A DNA stretch of 14,646 bases from Dechloromonas sp. Lineage in GTDB: Bacteria; Pseudomonadota; Gammaproteobacteria; Burkholderiales; Rhodocyclaceae. Below are positions 12,983-14,646 of the stretch, piece after piece. The position numbers were made by a program, and so were the translations under genes. Location of the stretch: NCBI GenBank assembly GCA_013363835.1, contig CP054864.1, forward strand, positions 1,954,057 to 1,968,702, written 5' to 3'. Below the pieces are notes generated by a model, which saw only the letters and a program-made list of their open reading frames with translations, had not been told where the DNA came from and did no database searches. Numbering within the stretch: position 1 is the first letter of the stretch; each line of letters begins with the position of its first letter.

Positions 12983-14393
12983 CTTTCTGTCAGTGCAACA
13001 CTCTTGGCCCGCAGTACCGGTTTGAGCAGATAGGCAAGAACGCTCTTCTTGCCGGTGATGATGTCGACCTCGGCTACCATGCCCGGGATGATCGGCAGGT
13101 TGGCGTCGCCGAAGCCTGGCTTGTTGGTGCGCACCCGCACGGTGTAAAACGCATTGCCCTTGTCGTCGGTAACGGTGTCGGCACCGATATGCTCAAGGAT
13201 GCCATCGAGGCCACCATAGATGGAAAAATCGTAGGCCGTAAATTTGACGATTGCCGGTTGCCCAGGGCGCAAGAACGCGATGTCGCGGGGCTGGATGCGC
13301 GCTTCGAGCAACAGCGCATCTTCCAGCGGGACGATTTCAATCATGTCCTTGCCCGGCTGTACGACGCCGCCGACGGTATTTACCAGCAAGCGCTTGACCG
13401 TACCCTTGACCGGCGAGCGAATCGACGACTGCTTGACCCGGTCCGAAAGCGCTACGCTGCCCTCGGCAAGACTGCTGAGCTTGGCTGTCGTCTCGGACAA
13501 CTCCTTGCCAGCATCATTGCGAAAGTTCAGCTCGACTTCCTCTATCTTGCGTTGTGCTTCGTTGATGGCAGCTTGCACTCGGGTGATTTGCGCCGAGGCC
13601 ATGTCGCGCTCACCGCGATACCGCGACACGTCGCGCTCCAGTCGTAGCAGTTCTACCTCCGATACCGCGCCGGAATTGATCAGCGGCTTGGTCACCGACA
13701 ACTCCTTGGAGGTCAGGTCGTAGCCCTGAGCCGCCTGGGCACGTTTGGCCTGTGCTTCGTTCAGTTCCTGCTGACGCTGGACAAGTTGTTGCCGGGCAAT
13801 CGACACCGCGGCGTTCATCTCGGCACGCTTTGCCTCGTACAGTTGTAGTTCCTGCTCCACCACCTCCGGCGCTTCTTTCATCACGTCCGGCGGTGGCACG
13901 AAGGGCTTGCCGTCAGACATCGCTTTCAACCGGGCTGCCCGCGCCACCAGGCCGAGATACTGTGCACGATTCTCCTTGACCGATGAAACGAAACGGGTTT
14001 CGTCGATCTTGACCAGTAGCTGGTTGGCATCCACCACGTCACCTTCACGCACCAGTATCTCCGACACCAAGCCACCGTCGATGCTTTGCAGCACCTGCAC
14101 CTGCCTAGACGGAATGACCTTGCCCTCGCCGCGCGTCACTTCGTCAAGCTCGGCAACAGCGGCCCAGAGGATGGAAAGCGCGATGACGATGCCAATGGTG
14201 CGCAAGAGCATTCGGGCGCGCAACGGTTCCTGACGCAGCATGGCCAGATCGGCATCGGCAGCGAAATCGGCCACCTCGACTTCCTCCTTGCCGGGCAGGC
14301 GCCCAAGCACTTTTCCACGCCTGGCGCACTTTTCCTAGCAATGGATTCCAGGCGCTCGTGGATCCAGGCAAACAACGCCTTCAAGCGCTTCAT
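12979..14393 (-). CDS. HlyD/LapC-family T1SS membrane fusion protein (one frame break near the N-terminus)
   Basis: This periplasmic adaptor links the inner-membrane ABC transporter to the outer-membrane channel; restored length is 471 residues. The start at 14393 is chosen because its ATG overlaps the ABC stop as ATGA and has GGAGG (14399-14403) five bases upstream. The alternative GTG at 14310 would remove the usual LapC N-terminal extension. One A is missing from the coding A-run at 14311-14314: VEKCLGAC should read VEKVLGRLPGKEEVEVADF. Residues 62-82 are a membrane segment (LLRTIGIVIALSILWAAVAE), followed by DEVTRGEGKVIPS. The lipoyl-like half motif IDGGLVSEILVREGDVV is at 105-121. A long coiled coil (about 135-300) comes next, then SIRSPVKGTVKRLLVNTVGG and the beta-barrel domain (ARIQPRDIAFLRPGQPA). 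The C-terminus ends VALTER. Confidence 0.93.
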
Positions 14394-14646
14394 GACGCCC
14401 TCCCGACCTGGCCGCTCTGCAAAGCCTGAATCACCTGATCGCGAGGCCCGTTGGCGACCACCCGGCCTTCATCGACGACGATGATACGGGTCGCCAGATC
14501 GAGCAGACTATTGCGGTGGGTGACAACAATCACCGTCTTGTGCCCGGCAAATGAGTTCAGGCGTTGTTTGAACTGTTGCTCGGACGAAAAGTCCATGGCA
14601 CTGGTCGGTTCGTCGAGCAACAGGATGGGCGGATCCATGAGGAAGG
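14390..14646 (-). CDS. T1SS ABC transporter (LapB/HlyB-like), C-terminal end of ATPase domain (5' part outside window)
   Basis: The frame is open to the window edge, so the ATG at 14638 is internal. About 85 residues remain. Walker B and D-loop are visible as ILLLDEPTSAMD, with the catalytic Glu present, and the switch His is in VVTHR. A C-terminal segment, RIIVVDEGRVVANGPRDQVI, follows. Together these mark an ABC ATPase. Its position ahead of an HlyD gene, with an ATGA overlap, identifies it as the inner-membrane export ATPase that would drive secretion of the adhesin. Walker A, the signature motif, the membrane domain and any peptidase-like N-terminal domain lie beyond the window. Confidence 0.92.
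   Translation of the reverse strand, partial: FLMDPPILLLDEPTSAMDFSSEQQFKQRLNSFAGHKTVIVVTHRNSLLDLATRIIVVDEGRVVANGPRDQVIQALQSGQVGRAS
14399..14403 (-). promoter_or_regulatory. Ribosome binding site deciding the HlyD start
   Basis: GGAGG on the minus strand lies five bases upstream of the ATG at 14391-14393, within the end of the ABC gene. With the ATGA overlap it selects this start over the downstream GTG at 14310, which only looks like a start because of the frame break at 14311-14314. Confidence 0.75.

Overview
The window looks like a piece of a betaproteobacterial chromosome. Rhodocyclales is my best guess, from the GC-rich coding style and the flavour of the Crp/Fnr protein; this is inference, since no rRNA or other marker gene is present. 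Nearly all of it is one type I secretion (T1SS) adhesin locus on the minus strand, of the LapA/BapA 'retention module' kind. On the plus strand at the left edge is the 3' end of a Crp/Fnr-family regulator gene (1-450), converging on the adhesin. An 11-bp-stem hairpin at 480-507, flanked by an A-run and a T-run, serves as a shared terminator.

Reading the minus strand from the right edge, the order is: the 3' end of a LapB-like ABC transporter ATPase gene (14646-14390); a LapC/HlyD-like membrane fusion protein gene (14393-12979); a LuxR-type regulator gene with a degenerate receiver domain (12982-12289); and, after a 35-bp gap, a giant adhesin gene (12253-564). The first three genes are joined by ATGA stop/start overlaps, so this reads as one operon: export ATPase, periplasmic adaptor, dedicated regulator, secreted substrate. 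The outer-membrane TolC/LapE-type channel and any LapD/LapG-type release system are not in the window.

The adhesin would be about 3,900 residues. From N to C terminus it has: a retention module; a linker; a cadherin-like domain; two diverged copies of a compound Ig/VCBS unit; eight essentially identical tandem 121-residue VCBS repeats (6969-9870); one diverged VCBS repeat; about ten non-identical Ig/cadherin-like domains with 'ED...DGSE' motifs; and a short C-terminal T1SS signal domain without an RTX nonapeptide block.

As given, the sequence does not read through. I count 20 frame breaks in the adhesin, one in the LuxR gene and one in the HlyD gene. Almost all look like the loss of a single base, often in a short homopolymer. 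Two can be proved by comparison with sister repeat copies. The protein stays family-like on both sides of every break. I therefore read them mainly as consensus sequencing errors, with real decay as the alternative. The small separate ORFs an automatic caller would report here are pieces of one gene, and they are listed below as fragments. I did not find an unrelated new system. The least ordinary points are the homogenised repeat array, the regulator with no phosphoacceptor placed between transporter and adhesin, and the retention module without an obvious LapG site. No non-coding stretch exceeds 300 bases.
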